A stretch of 64,000 nt of DNA from Odontesthes bonariensis (taxonomy: Eukaryota > Chordata > Actinopteri > Atheriniformes > Atherinopsidae), in the NCBI RefSeq assembly GCF_027942865.1, contig NC_134510.1, forward strand, positions 27,521,209 to 27,585,208, in the 5' to 3' direction. The translations under genes and the position numbers were made by a program. Every line of letters starts with the position of its first letter. Position 1 is the first letter of the stretch. Positions 21,139 through 33,949 of this stretch are shown here, piece by piece. The notes under the pieces were generated by a model. The model searched no databases. It worked only from the letters and a program-made list of their open reading frames with translations, and was not told the DNA's origin.

Positions 21139-24100
21139 ATGTTACCACTACTGTTTTTTGTGATGACCTTTACAGGTAAGGATGTAAAATAGTTTTAAGG
21201 TGTTCAGAACTACAACTTCTTGTTAAACTTAACCAAAGTTATTAAGCTTAAAGACTCACGTACATCAGTCGAAATTCTGTAAAAGGATAGTGCATATGTA
21301 ACTGATACACATTTTTAAAACTGCCAAATGCTGGACTTCAGTGGTTTAGAACAGTTAACAACATATTTAATTTAAAAACTGTTAAAAGTTTTCTTCAGGC
21401 TTTTTATTTTACAATAAAACATGCAAACTTGGTTTTAGACTTTTAAGGAGCCTTTTCTGAGAATTTTGTTATTGTTCTCTTCAGGTTTTACTGAAGGAGC
21501 TGGTGTGTTACCAGATGGTCCTCTGAATGCATCTATAGGAGGGACAGTGATGTTCAAAACAAGTCTCAGTCCAACAGAAACACCATTTAATTCTGTGAGC
21601 TGGACTTTTGGTGCTGATCGTATTAATATAATAACCTCACATACTTCAAACATAACTAACCCAGAGTATGAAGGCAGGATCACCCTCTTCACATCAAATG
21701 GATCTCTGGAGCTCAGGAATCTGAAACTTAGTGACAGTGGAGAGTACTCAGTGTCTATAATACCAACTGATGGAGCAGCTAAGAGTGGAACAACCAGACT
21801 GGCTGTATATGGTGAGCAAGTATTGAAACACAACATCAAATATTTGTTTTAAAACATGTTCTTTTGTGAAATCAAAGATTGTTACACAAAATCATGTACA
21901 GTAGCTAAAATAATTACACATTTTTAATACTGTTTTAGGGAATTTATCATTTTCTCATCTATCAGCTCTCAAATGACATCCATATCATGTCTGAAATATC
22001 AATAATCAGTTTACTATCAGTGCTGGTTCACCAGGTTTTCACCAATGAATGCTGGATGTTCAGCAGCACCATCAGCAGTACCAACACCTTTGATACATCT
22101 GTTATTTGATCATTTATTTGCTGCACTAATTCAGTCAACTACAGCAGTCTTTAAATAAAATGTTTACAGGGTTATTGATCAGATTTTCTTGATTTTTAAG
22201 ACTGAACCACAAAGATGTTCAGAAAGTGTTTAAACACTGATGAGGGAGGTATGTAACTAAACTCTGCTAGTTTAAGGACATATTTGGCAACCAAAATAGA
22301 GAACAAACTGAATATATTACGTTGTTCACAAAGTGCCTCTCAGATTACTGATTACTTCAAACAGAGGGATTTTACATGATGTTCATCAGTCTCGCACTTT
22401 AAACTGTTTTCAGGATCAAGCAGGAGCAAATGTCAATCTTATATATCCTAATTATTACAAGATTAAATCGAATTAATCTATTATTTTTGCAGTGCTAGTA
22501 TTCATATGTCCCTTTGGAAGATAATGGCAACTAAAGAATCATTTTGTTCTGCATCCACAGAGCCAGTCTCAAATGTCATAATAACTCCCAGCAGCACAGA
22601 GTTGGTTGAGTTCAATAGTTCTGTCAGTCTGTCCTGCTCCTCCTCTGGATCCCCCAATTCTTTCCTTTGGATGAACAGCAGCTCTGAGGTTACAGCCAGC
22701 GACAGAGTTCAGCTCACTGATGGAGGCTCCACTCTGACTATAGTCAATGTGACCCGTTATGATCAGGGACCATACAGATGTCGTGCTTTCAATCCTGTCA
22801 GTGATGACATCAGTAGTCCAGCAAACCTTTCCATCAGCTGTGAGTTATCTGAAAATTATCTGCATGTGAACATTAGAGAGTGCTTAGAATATTTCATAGT
22901 TTTGTGAAAAGTTTGTTTTGTTTCCACATGATTTGGACTCTTTATTAGAAACCTGGTTTTCAGTATTCATCCCGTACAACATATAACTCACAATAGCTTT
23001 CATTTAGTCAGTGTGGCTTCATTATAATCTGCAGAAGTTTATTTTTCTCAGTTATCTTAATTTGTAGCAGTGCGGCTGTACATGTTAATTAGTTACAGTA
23101 CTTCACAGTCATACTCTGAATCAGACTGTAAACTATAAACCATTCAGTTTTAATATCTTAAGTAACTTACAGCACTTGTTTTTGCTGTTCCCTCCACATT
23201 TAGATGGTCCAGAAGATATAAAGTTGATTTTGTCACCACCAAAAGAAAACTATGAGGAAGGGTCAAATATCACACTGACCTGCTCAGCTGAGTCCAGACC
23301 TGATGCTCAGTTTACATGGTTCCTGAATGGAAGCAATACTGGTACTGGACCAGAGCTCAGACTGATGAACATTCAGATGAATCAGAGTGGAAGCTACAGC
23401 TGTCAGGCCTTTAACCACAAAACTCTGAGATATCAATCATCTCAGCCCTCAGCTGTCTCTGTTCTCAGTAAGTCTAAAATAAATCTTTAACAAAAAGACT
23501 CGTAGTTTAAAAGATACATGATTTTGAATTGGGTCTTAGATGAATATCATTCTTAAATATAAAAACATTTCTAGACTCAAGATCGTTTCAGAAAACTTTG
23601 GGATCTTACAAAACAAGAAAAGTACAAACTAAACTTGAGGTCACACAAAATGGATTTCTGAAGTAAAAGAAAAAGTGAGGCTGTTAATGACTGATACATT
23701 CATTCAGAGCAAAGATCATGTTTATCAACATCTTTATATCTTTTTAAAGTACAAAGTTGAACCATAATCCCGTCTGATCTGAGTTTGCTGTATTACCATC
23801 TGCATCTCATATGAAGGCTTTGATTGGTTAAAAAATGGGAAGGGGGGGCAGTGCTGGGAGGGAGTTCAGCATCCTGACAGCCTGGTGGGTCAAGCTTTCT
23901 CTCAGTCTGCTGGTTCTCGCCCGGAGGCTCCTCAGTCCCCTCCTGGAGGGCAGGAGGCTGAAGAAGCAGTGGGTGGGATGGGTGAAGTCACCCGCAATGC
24001 TGAGTGCTTTGCGGGCCAGGCGTGTGTTGTAGATATCTCCTCTCAGCTGCTCTCACTATGCGCTGCAGGGTCTTCCTGCAGGATGCAGTGCAGCCGCCGT

Positions 24101-25173
24101 ACCACACAGTGATGCAGCTGGTCAGGATGCTTTCAGTTCTCCTTCTCAAGAAGGAGGTCTTCAAGGTAGAAATGAAGACCAACTGCATGCTCTATTCTTG
24201 GTTCTTAAAGGCAAATCATTTAAGATTTCAATTAAAGTAATTATTGTTGGACATTCAGGCACAACACTTTATTTATTCTCTTTATCTGAAAATAGAATGT
24301 TGGACTTTGGTCCATCGATCCAGCCGTTTACTATACCTGCTTTGTCCAATTCAAGGTCACTGTGGTTCCATACTGAAGTATCTGTCTGACAAAGGGATGT
24401 TTCCTCAGATTAGGAGGGTCCGTAACTGCAAATCTACACTTTAATCACAAACATCCATACATTGACATTGTTAAATTGGTACAATGAAAAAAACACAGTC
24501 AATATTTCTTCACAGAGATTTTAATGTCTGCTCAGGTTGGCACTTGATTGGTCAATGGGTCTGGAAACGCTTTCAAAATCTAGATTCCAAAGGATAAGTC
24601 ACAGAAACAAAGAGATGTGTTGTTCTTACTGTGGGGTGGGAGAAGGAGGATGCAGGAGATGTCTGAGACCAACAGGGTACTTTAGGACCTTTCTAGATAA
24701 CTCTCTTGTGCTCCGTTATTCCGACTGCTTCTATAGAAGCACAAGTACACACTTCAACAGCAGATGTTGGAGTGGTTTATTTTTCTTACGTCCATTTGAT
24801 GCTTTTTATCTGACTTTTCTGGCTAGTTTTAAGTTGCACAAGCAATTTAAAAGCTACCAATAATCTGCTAGTCTGTCCTTTTCCTCTGTTATGACATATT
24901 TGATGGTGTTACAGTGATCTATGTGCACTTAACGATAATCCTTTAATGTATAGATTAAGTGCAACAAGCCAACAGAGAAACACGTCAGTGTGGCACATCC
25001 CAACACACCGTTTCTTTAAATGCACCAGTATGATATGCTGAGGAAGACAACAGTCTGTATTCATGGTGCATAGCCAAAGAAATGGTGGTCACATTGAAAA
25101 CTGAATTACATACATGCATGAGGTGTAAAATTTGCATTATCTCATAAATGGACTAGCTTAAACTTCCCTCTTA

Positions 25174-25215
<42 letters not shown>

Positions 25216-28200
25216 TCCCGTCTTCAATTCCTCACTTTTGTGCACAAGCTATTTGTAACTTCGTTTAAATAACAGGCCTTGTGCATTGAAGCAGAAATGA
25301 TTAGGAAAGTAATTATATCAATGAAAGCATGAGAAATTGGTTCATCAACATTTCGTGGCAGATTTTCCAAAAAATTGAGGAAGAAAGATTTTAGAGGAAT
25401 TTCCTACTTGTACACTTTCTTTAAAAAAAAGGCTGTTCAGTTTTTGTTCAAATAAATCATTTGTTGCTGTAGGATTTATTGGTTGAATCCTGATTAGTTG
25501 TAAATTAAATAAAGTCTATACTTCAATTAAATGCACAGACGGATAACAATTAAGGAGAAATTAGAAAGATATTGGGCCCCCATGAGATGCAAGAACATCC
25601 TCACCACACCTTGGCATCGATTCTACAAGTCTTTGGATCTGTACCTGAGGGAAACAACATCATTATTCCAAAGATTATCCACTGATTTTGTGTTTTGAAG
25701 ACGGTGGTAGAAAGTGCTGCCAAATAAGTTGTTCCAAAATCTCCCTCAAGTTTTTAAGATGGGTTGAGATTTTGTGATTGCGAAAATCAAAGCGTGTGAT
25801 AAACATAACTGTTGCATCAAACATGTTGTATCATGCAGGTGTACTGATGGTCATCATGAGAGACAACTCCTACATAAAGACAGAAATATTTCAGCAAACG
25901 GTTAAGTTGATCACATCTTTGCATTGATTGCATTGGTTTGAAATCATATCAGCAAAAGGCCCACAAGAGACCACGGATCATTTCATTGTTGGATTTATTT
26001 ATTCAGGCCTGTATTCAGGTCTTAATCTGGTGGTATTCATCTCACATGCTTTTCTTTATTAATTCAGACTCGATTAAAGATAACCATTCTGACCATTTGA
26101 TTTCTTTACACATCCATGTGTGAGGAAGAATGTTTTTGCACCACTAAACCCTATATGTACTCAATATTGGATTGAGAGACATGGCAAATGTCAAACTCTT
26201 ATTATTAATCCCAGAATCAGTCAAATAGGATGTAGTGCTCGTGTCTCTGATTAGTTTGTACTTCTCTTTTTTTTCTTAAATATCTTAATTATTACAAGTT
26301 TAGATAGAATTAATCTATTATTTTTGCAGTGCTAGTATTTCTGTCTCTTTTGAAGATAATGGCAACTAAAGAATGGTTTTGTTCTCCACCCACAGAGCCA
26401 GTCTCAAATGTCATAATAACTCCCAGCAGCACAGAGTTGGTTGAGTTCAATAGTTCTGTCAGTCTGTCCTGCTCCTCCTCTGGATCCCCCAATTCTTTCC
26501 TCTGGATGAACGGCAGCTCTGAGGTTACAGCCAGCGACAGAGTTCAGCTCACTGATGGAGGCTCCACTCTGACTATAGTCAATGTGACCCGTTATGATCA
26601 GGGACCATACAGATGTCGTACTTTCAATCCTGTCAGTAATGACATCAGTGGTCCAGCAAACTTCTCCGTCAGCTGTGAGTTTTCTTAAAATTATCTGCAT
26701 GTGAACATTAGAGAGTGCTTAGGATATTTCATAGTTTTGTGAAAAGTTTGTTTAGTTTCCACATGATTTGGACAATAATTAGAAACCTGGTTTTCAGTAT
26801 TCATCCCGTACAACATATCACTCACAATAGCTTTAATTTAGTCAGTGTGGCTTCATTACAATCTGCAGAAGTTTATTTTCTCAGTTATCTTTTTATAGCA
26901 GTGCGGCTGTACATGCTAATTAGTTACTGTACTTCTTACCATACTCTGAATCAAACTGTTAACTATAAACCATTCAGTTTTAATATCTTAAGTAACTTAC
27001 AGCACTTGTCTTTGTTGTTCCTTTCACATTTAGATGGCCCAGAAGATATAAAGTTGATTTTGTCTCCATCAAAAGAAAACTATGAGGAAGGGTCAGATAT
27101 CACACTGACCTGCTCAGCTGAGTCCAGACCTGATGCCCAGTTTACATGGTTTCTGAATGGAAGCAATACTGGTACTGGACCAGAGCTCAGACTGATGAAC
27201 ATTCAGATGAATCAGAGTGGAAGCTACAGCTGTCAGGCCTTTAACCACAAAACTCTGAGATATCAATCATCTCAGCCCTCAGCTGTCTCTGTTTTCAGTA
27301 AGTCTAAAATAAATCTTTCACAAAAAGACTCGTAGTTTAAAAGATACATGATTTTGACTTGGGTCTTGGATGAATATCATTCTTAAATATAAAAACATTT
27401 CTTGACTCAAGATCGTTTCAGAAAACTTTGGGATCTTACAAAACAAGAAAAGTAAAAACTAAACTTGAGGTCACACAAAATGGATTTCTGAAGTAAAAGA
27501 AAAAGTGAGGCTGTTAATGACTGATACATTCATTCAGAGCAAAGATCCTGTTTATCAACATCTTTATATCTTTTTAAAGTACAAAGTTGAACCATAATCC
27601 CGTCTGATCTGAGTTCGCTGTATTAACATTTGCATCTCATATGAAGGCTTTGATTGGTTAAAAAATGCCAGCTATTAAGAATATCAGGCTCAGTTTTAAG
27701 TGCTCAGATTATCTTTGTGAATTTCAGCATAGTCAGTAAACTTTCCTGGTCCATGTCTACAACCGAGTAATCAAGGGGTAATGATGACAAATACTTTACT
27801 TCTCATAATTACTTTGAATTGTACACACACACATATATGTCAAATTACATTAATATTCATATAATTCAGTTTAGTTTCATTAGATAGTTTGTTTTGTTTC
27901 CAAAGTTTCAATGAGGTCTTTTGTGCTTTCCTCAACATAGTAAAAATGGTCTAAATTTAATAATATAACTTCAAGAACATCATCAGACATCCATGAATTA
28001 TTTGTTGTATTGGAATGTACGTATAGCATTGATTTCAGATGTGTTTTAAGCTTTTGGATCTTGGGGTCAATTGGCAGTAATGTGGATAATATAAAGAGCA
28101 TCGGACCTCCTAAAGTTTGTTTTTGAATATCTTTTCTGTCAACTAAACATGAAAGATTTACATTAATCTGATAAGATAACGGTGATTTGAAACATAAAAC

Positions 28201-30204
28201 TTCTCTTCACCAGAGCATTAATCTGCCACATAGTATATTCATCATTCTGACAAACTACGTGCTCTTCATCTGTATCTCGGTCCTTATACCAGACTGAAAT
28301 CTGGCTAACGATAAAGTCACACAGAAGAAGCAAAAAATTCAGACGATGTGGAAAGTTTCGGTTTGAAAATGGAGTAAAAAAACATTTTTTCTTTTTTTGT
28401 CTCTTTCTAGTTCCAGTGGCCTCATCAAACGGATTGTCTCCTGGTGCCATTGCTGGAATAGTAATTGCATGTTTAGTCATTGTTGCGGTAGCTCTAGGTG
28501 GAGGGTTTTGCATCTATAAAAAAAAGTAAGTGGAAAATTGCATTGAAATACAAGCAAACATACATTTTGTGTTAATCTAATGATTAGTAACTGCAATCAC
28601 AGTAAAATGTAGAGACTTCAGTGATGAAATACAGCAAATATCAACTAAAGATTTCAACAAAGGTCATCATCAATCATGAACTTAGCTTTCACTGTTTGCT
28701 GTTATTTATCCTTACAACTTACAAAATGTCTTTGTAAACATGTAAACTTCTAAAGTAATGAACCCTTTTTTTGTTATTTATTCTTAAAATAAAAATAAAT
28801 GTTTATGGAATTTTTTGATGGTCCTTGTTTTTATTAACCAAAAAGTTATAAAATATTGTGCTGGATAAGCATAAGTAGACTATTATGTTTTTTTTTTATC
28901 AATTTGTTGTAATTATTCAAAGAACGCCTGTTTTTGTTGTAATGACTTTTTATATCTCTACACAGTGCAAAAAAGTCCTCTGATAGAAACACTCACATCG
29001 TGACAGGTAAGTGTGTCTTTGTTTTGTTTTTGCTGATTCATTCATTTAATGTGGCATTATTTAGCTAGTTGATTTAATTCTTTGCATTACTTATATTTCA
29101 TATTTTAAAGGTGTTGATGGCCGGAGCAATGCCGGATACGAAAGTGAGGTAAAATTCAAAATTGCCTTTTCTGATTAAGAAATATTAACCAGGGTGCTTA
29201 AAAAATGATATTACTCACAAATTGGGGAATGTGTTTGGATGACAAACTCAGTATATAAAAGCTTTGGAATGATTGAATGCAGTACACCCATGCATTTACA
29301 TACATGTGAGTATGAGTAATGATGAAACAAGTTTAAGTTTTTATTTACAGTAAGTCATGGGCCATCAGTGAAGAATACTACAAGACATACAGCACATACA
29401 GTAGCATCCACATGCATACAATATTAGAGTGTTACACAGTCTATTTTTATACATATAGAAAAGAGAACAGTCTAGCTCAGCACATGTTCAGCAGTATGGG
29501 AATAAAACACAACACAAACGAGCCTAACCCTAAAGTGACACTAAGAAATTGGTAATAGGTTGATTCTTCGCCAAGGCAAGGCAAGTTTATTTGAAGAGCA
29601 CAATTCGTACTCAAGACAATTCAAAGTGCTTTACAGCTACAGCTACAGCTACAGCTAAGATCTATTAGATCACTCATAGTACACTGAATAGAAGTGACTG
29701 CTTTAGATGTTGTTTGGGTTGATTCACAGAGCACACAAGATTGAACTTTGAACCAGGAAAAAGACATTAGACACAGTGGAGTGGAATTTTATAAGGTCTC
29801 ATGCTTGTTTCTGGAAACACTAAAAATATATATTATATTATGTGCTATTTTATGGATATTTAGATATTTTATGTGCTGTGATTTAAGTCTTAGTGAAAGT
29901 TTAATTCAATATAATCTCAAAGAGAGATGATGAGATGCCCTGAAGAAAAGATAAGATTACCATTCTTTTTCTTTTCTAGGACATGAACTATGCAGATGTG
30001 AAGTTTTCCAAGAACAACAACAGAGGGAGAGTCCAGATGCCGTCGGAGGAAACTTCAAACTACGCTCAGATCAGAGTGAACAACAGTAAGCCTGCAACAA
30101 TGTCCCCTCCCACCTATGATGTCCACATGCAGCAAGCGAGGAGGCCAGTTTCTCAGCCTGATGCTAGTGGCACACAAACTTATGCTCAAGCCCACAGAAA
30201 TTGA
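21139..30204 (+). CDS. CEACAM-like inhibitory receptor with ITIM tail (gene D), 622 aa
   Basis: Exons: 21139-21175 signal peptide ([12 protein letters not shown]); 21485-21811 V-type Ig without canonical cysteines; 22561-22839 C2 A-type; 23204-23467 C2 B-type; 26396-26674 second A; 27034-27297 second B; 28411-28525 transmembrane ([20 protein letters not shown]); 28966-29006; 29111-29148; 29980-30204 with stop. The lengths sum to 1869 bases and the frame closes. The tail has MNYADVKF, then SNYAQI, which fits the ITIM consensus S-x-Y-x-x-I, plus TYDV and TYAQ. ITIM tails usually recruit SHP phosphatases. The overall plan resembles mammalian CEACAM1. The second A-B pair is a local duplication separated from the first by 2.4 kb of inserted repeats. 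The V exon and introns mirror gene B on the other strand. Confidence 0.92.
23840..24190 (-). mobile_element. LINE reverse-transcriptase remnant
   Basis: The minus strand reads [18 protein letters not shown] followed by [20 protein letters not shown], the C-terminal region of a fish non-LTR retrotransposon ORF2. It is truncated at both ends. Clade not assigned (L2/CR1-like or Rex1-like are possible). Confidence 0.7.
25176..25214 (+). repeat. TG microsatellite
   Basis: An uninterrupted TG dinucleotide run of about 39 bp. Confidence 0.95.
29570..29680 (+). repeat. Teleost interspersed repeat plus CTACAG hexamer run
   Basis: AAGGCAAGGCAAGTTTATTTG...AATTCAAAGTGCTTTACA is a very common fish repeat word. 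It is followed by four tandem copies of the hexamer at about 29632-29656. It lies in the last intron of gene D. Confidence 0.65.
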
Positions 30205-30852
30205 ACACATTTGATCTGATGGTTGGAGGCCAGAAACAGCTGTGTTTAAAGAAACTTGCACTTCCCCCTCATTGGTCTGTATGATAGACAAATTTGGACT
30301 TGAGTTTACTTAGTCAAAGCACTTTAGTCGTTAATAATCAACCAGCTCTGACAATTATTACCATGACAAAGGCCCCATGGTGCACATTATGTGCCTTTTA
30401 TAATTTTCTGTGAGCAGTCAATGAAAAGTGAGCTGTAATATTTGCGTTGTGATGGAGTTGTTTACTTGAACATTATAATTGTCATTACACTGATATATTT
30501 TACATCATATGTGTGATTCTTGGTTTCAGTTGTAAATCTGTTCGCAACTCAGTAGTGAGACATGAAGTCATGGGGAAAAATATCAGCTGCACCAATTTTA
30601 TATATGATAAACTGCATTTAACTGAAATAGTCATGTTATGGATATTCCTGGATACTGCTCGACATCAGTGTAGCTTGTTGATTTATAAAGTACTTTCGCA
30701 AAGGTGAAGTGACAAGTGAGGTTAACTGGTAATGTTAAGATGTCTTTCTACCTTTCCACTTGGACCACGATTGAAACAACATATTGGCACTAAATCTGAG
30801 AGAATTTAAAAGCTGAGGAGTACGTTGGTTGTTCTGTGGTTATCTGCAGGAC

Positions 30853-30858
30853 AATAAA
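30853..30858 (+). terminator. Polyadenylation signal of gene D
   Basis: AATAAA about 650 bp after the stop codon. The intervening 30205-30852 is read as 3' untranslated region. Confidence 0.55.
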
Positions 30859-30984
30859 TGCCTTGTTTCTGCCTGCAGACAGACAGAAACTGTGACCTGA
30901 TTCAGAGCACGTTTACAGAAAATGTCGAGGGCTGTGCTGATGGGATTAAAAGGTGCTTCCTGTCCCAGCGTGTCAGAAGTACAT

Positions 30985-31662
30985 GTAAAAAAGGGATGTT
31001 GGATTATATTGCCACATACTTGTACATTTAATTTTTATTTATTCAAAATGAGCTTTGTCATGGTAATACATACAGATATGGACATGTGTGTATCGACCCA
31101 TATCGTGAATTACACTCAAAAGTTTCCACACAAACCTAATTTATATAATTCCCACAGGGCTGTGAACTAGTACAGACACCCTTTGTAACTCATTAACTTT
31201 TGCAACAACGTGTACACGCCACCATGTCCCGTGTCACGTTTCAAACAGGTCTGCAGTCACATTTTTCACACAAGGGTTCCTCTTGTCCAAAAAACAAAAC
31301 AAATGTACAGTTTTTCAGAACAATCTAATTTAAAAGTGTGACTTTTCACCTTTCCCTGAATGTAGCAGACAAACTGCAAAAAGGTTCACAACCAACAACC
31401 CAGAACTTTTTACTCAAGTGATGAAATTTATTTTGTAATCTTGACTGAAATGTGATGTTGTGAAGTTTTAAGAGGGAACAGGAACATACAACAGGAAGTT
31501 GTATGTTGTATGCAATGTTTGTGCTATTGTTTCCTTGTTTAGAGTCAGATACCAGCAGGCATGAGACTGAAGTCCAGGAGGACACACTGAGGTAGAGGAG
31601 TAAAGGTGGATTATAAAATTGTGCTGGATGTTACTCTAATGAATGATTAAGGTGTGACACAA
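30985..31662 (+). repeat. Duplicated segment, copy 1
   Basis: From AAAAAGGGATGTTGG to GGTGTGACACAACT. It is near-identical to 32801-33949 once a 465-bp insertion there is ignored. It contains no recognised gene. The 79-codon minus-strand frame occurs in both copies and is probably incidental. Confidence 0.85.
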
Positions 31663-32800
31663 CTAGGGATGGGAATAGATAAGATTTTTACGATTCCAAT
31701 TCCATTTTCGATTCTGCTTAACGATTCGGTTCTTTATCGGTTCCCTTATCGATTTTCATTTGGAGAAAAAGGACAACAAATCGGTCGATTAGCATCAACT
31801 TTGTTTAGTTTAGAAGTAACACGAGTCATGACCTACAAACCCAACAACGGTGAGGTCCACATTGGTCTATCCTGGCCTGGGTAATTTAACTCTTCCCTGC
31901 TCTGGTGAAAGGAGAAGCTGGAGGTAGACGTGAACTGGGGGTAGTACCACCAGCCTCTGGCTCTGAGCCAGTCAGGCTCTGTCTCTCATGATTTCATCTA
32001 AATGTAATGCCTGAGAAGGCATTACATTTAACCTTAACCGTTACTAACAGCAGGTTTTACAATGAGGCAAATGGCGGTAACATGATAGGCAGTGTTTGTT
32101 AGTTAGTTAGTTACCTGCAGTGTTAGCCGAGGACATGCTAACGTTGCTAACGTTGCTGCTGCTGGGTTCAGATTCACCAACGTTAGTCTGGAGCAGATCG
32201 AAAACACGACATTCATTCATAGTTATTGCATGTTGGTAGTATTTCCTCCCTTTGATGAAATATTCCCTTTGCAAGTTGCCCTGTTGTCGTCTTTTTTAGG
32301 GATGTGGAACCAAACTTTCGAGCGTTTGTACCGCTTGGCCGCCATGTTTACTGTTGACTGCTGGCTGCGCTGGACTCTGTTGTGGAAATTTTAGTAAGGC
32401 ACAGAGTCAGTTATTTTCTGAGGAGATAAGATGCTTTTAATAATATCTTGCAAGAGAGAACAACACAGATCAGAATACAGAGTTGCTCTGAGCCTCTTAG
32501 GCGAAAACAAGTCAGTTAATATACAGGTTATTACGTAATCGCTCCTTTGATATGTTCAAGCATTTGTTATCTATCTTTCCTCCCTTTCTTCAGCGAAGGC
32601 ACCTCGGTATCGTGCCATCTTCCCTGTCAAACTCCTTAAAGTTGTTAAATCATAAGAGCACAAAACCCTCATTGAAAGAGGGAGAAAAGAGAAAAACAAG
32701 TGTCTTAAATGAGTTATTACCGGGTGATACAGAGTAACACAATGTACGGTATATAAAATGTATATACAATGTATATGTGAATTAAATTTAAATAATAAAA
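31663..32800. mobile_element. Partial hAT-like repeat and unassigned sequence
   Basis: TAGGGATGGGAATAGATAAG...CGATTCGGTTCTTTATCGGTTCCC is the left end of a widespread fish hAT-like repeat. It starts exactly where homology between the two duplicated segments stops. The expected right terminus was not found. A TTAG run lies at about 32098-32114. From about 32390 to 32800 nothing is recognised. Confidence 0.5.
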
Positions 32801-33949
32801 AAGGGATGTTGGATTATATTGCCACATACTTGTAGCCTGGGAATTCCCATGCTGCTTTGCACGCAATTTCATTCTCACTGCAAAGTCAGCCTGGAAACCA
32901 CCGCCCGTATTTTTGCCAACCAATCACAGAACGGGGGGGGGCAGTAAGACGATGACGACGTCTATGCGCTACACCGAAGCTTGTAGAGTGTTAATCCAAC
33001 ATGGCAGCGGACACAACGTTACCGTTCGATGCAGCCTTAGAAAGTGTTTACTTTTATTTTACTTTTTTTTCTTCTTCTTCCTAGTCAAATTTCTGTTGTC
33101 ATCTGGTATAAGTGATACAATTGGCTATGAATCGTGGGCAAAGCAGCATGGGAAGAACCAGACGCCATTTGATAGACATTCGTAGCGCCCAATAAACGGC
33201 TCTAGGCATTCGTAAACCACGCCTCAAATACGAGAAAATGCACACCTAGTTCCCAGACCACCATCTCATCGAGATTGTGGACGCGTCATCCAGGCTAACA
33301 TACTTGTACATTTAATTTTTATTTATTCAAAATGAGCTTTGTCATCGTAATACATACAGACATGGACATGTATGTATCGACCCATATCATGAATTACACT
33401 CAAAAGTTTCCACACAAACCTAATTTATATCATTCACACAGGGCTGTGAACTAGTACAGACACCCTTTGTAACTCATTAACTTTTGCAACAACGTGTACA
33501 CGCCACCATGTCCCGTGTCACGTTTCAAACAGGTCTGCAGTCACATTTTTCACACAAGGGTTCCTCTTGTCCAAAAAACAAAACAAATGTGCAGTTTTTC
33601 AGAACAATCTAATTTAAAAGTGTGACTTTTCACCTTTCCCTGAATGTAGCAGACAAACTGCAAAAAGGTTCACAACCAACAACCCAGAACTTTTTACTCA
33701 AGTGATGAAATTTATTTTGTAATCTTGACTGAAATGTGATGTTGTGAAGTTTTAAGAGGGAACAGGAACATACAACAGGAAGTTGTATGTTGAATGCAAT
33801 GTTTGTGCTATTGTTTCCTTGTTTAGAGTCAGATACCAGCAGGCATGAGACTGAAGTCCAGGAGGACACACTGAGGTAGAGGAGTAAAGGTGGATTATAA
33901 AATTGTGCTGGATTTTACTCTAATGAATGATTAAGGTGTGACACAACTG
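32801..33949 (+). repeat. Duplicated segment, copy 2
   Basis: Same sequence as 30985-31662, interrupted by a 465-bp DNA transposon at 32833-33297. Beyond GACACAACT it continues into unique sequence (GCCATTGTTG), unlike copy 1. Confidence 0.85.
32833..33297. mobile_element. Non-autonomous DNA transposon, 465 bp, 9-bp duplication
   Basis: Perfect 8-bp terminal inverted repeats TAGCCTGG/CCAGGCTA. It is flanked by ACATACTTG at 32824-32832 and 33298-33306. Copy 1 of the segment (about 31010-31030) shows the empty target with a single ACATACTTG. Family not assigned. No transposase. Confidence 0.88.

Larger units (their letters stand above)
23837..26276. other. 2.4-kb insert between duplicated Ig pairs
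   Basis: It separates the two copies of the 1.39-kb unit (22447-23836 and 26277-27666). It holds a LINE remnant at the left, a TG microsatellite at 25176-25214, and a stretch near 25540-25760 (GGCATCGATTCTACAAGTCTTTGGA) that looks like a degenerate fish DNA repeat. No Ig exon was seen. Confidence 0.6.

Noticed and set aside
24537-24863. 108-codon frame in the gene D insert
   Set aside because: No domain, no splice sites in register, inside repeat-rich intron sequence.
26715-27335. 206-codon open frame on the plus strand
   Set aside because: Its first two thirds are intron sequence that happens to be open. Only 27034-27297 is the real Ig exon, as shown by the matching exon at 23204-23467.
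31346-33869. 79-codon minus-strand frame present in both duplicated segments
   Set aside because: Its conservation is explained by the recent duplication itself. No signal, domain or splice context.
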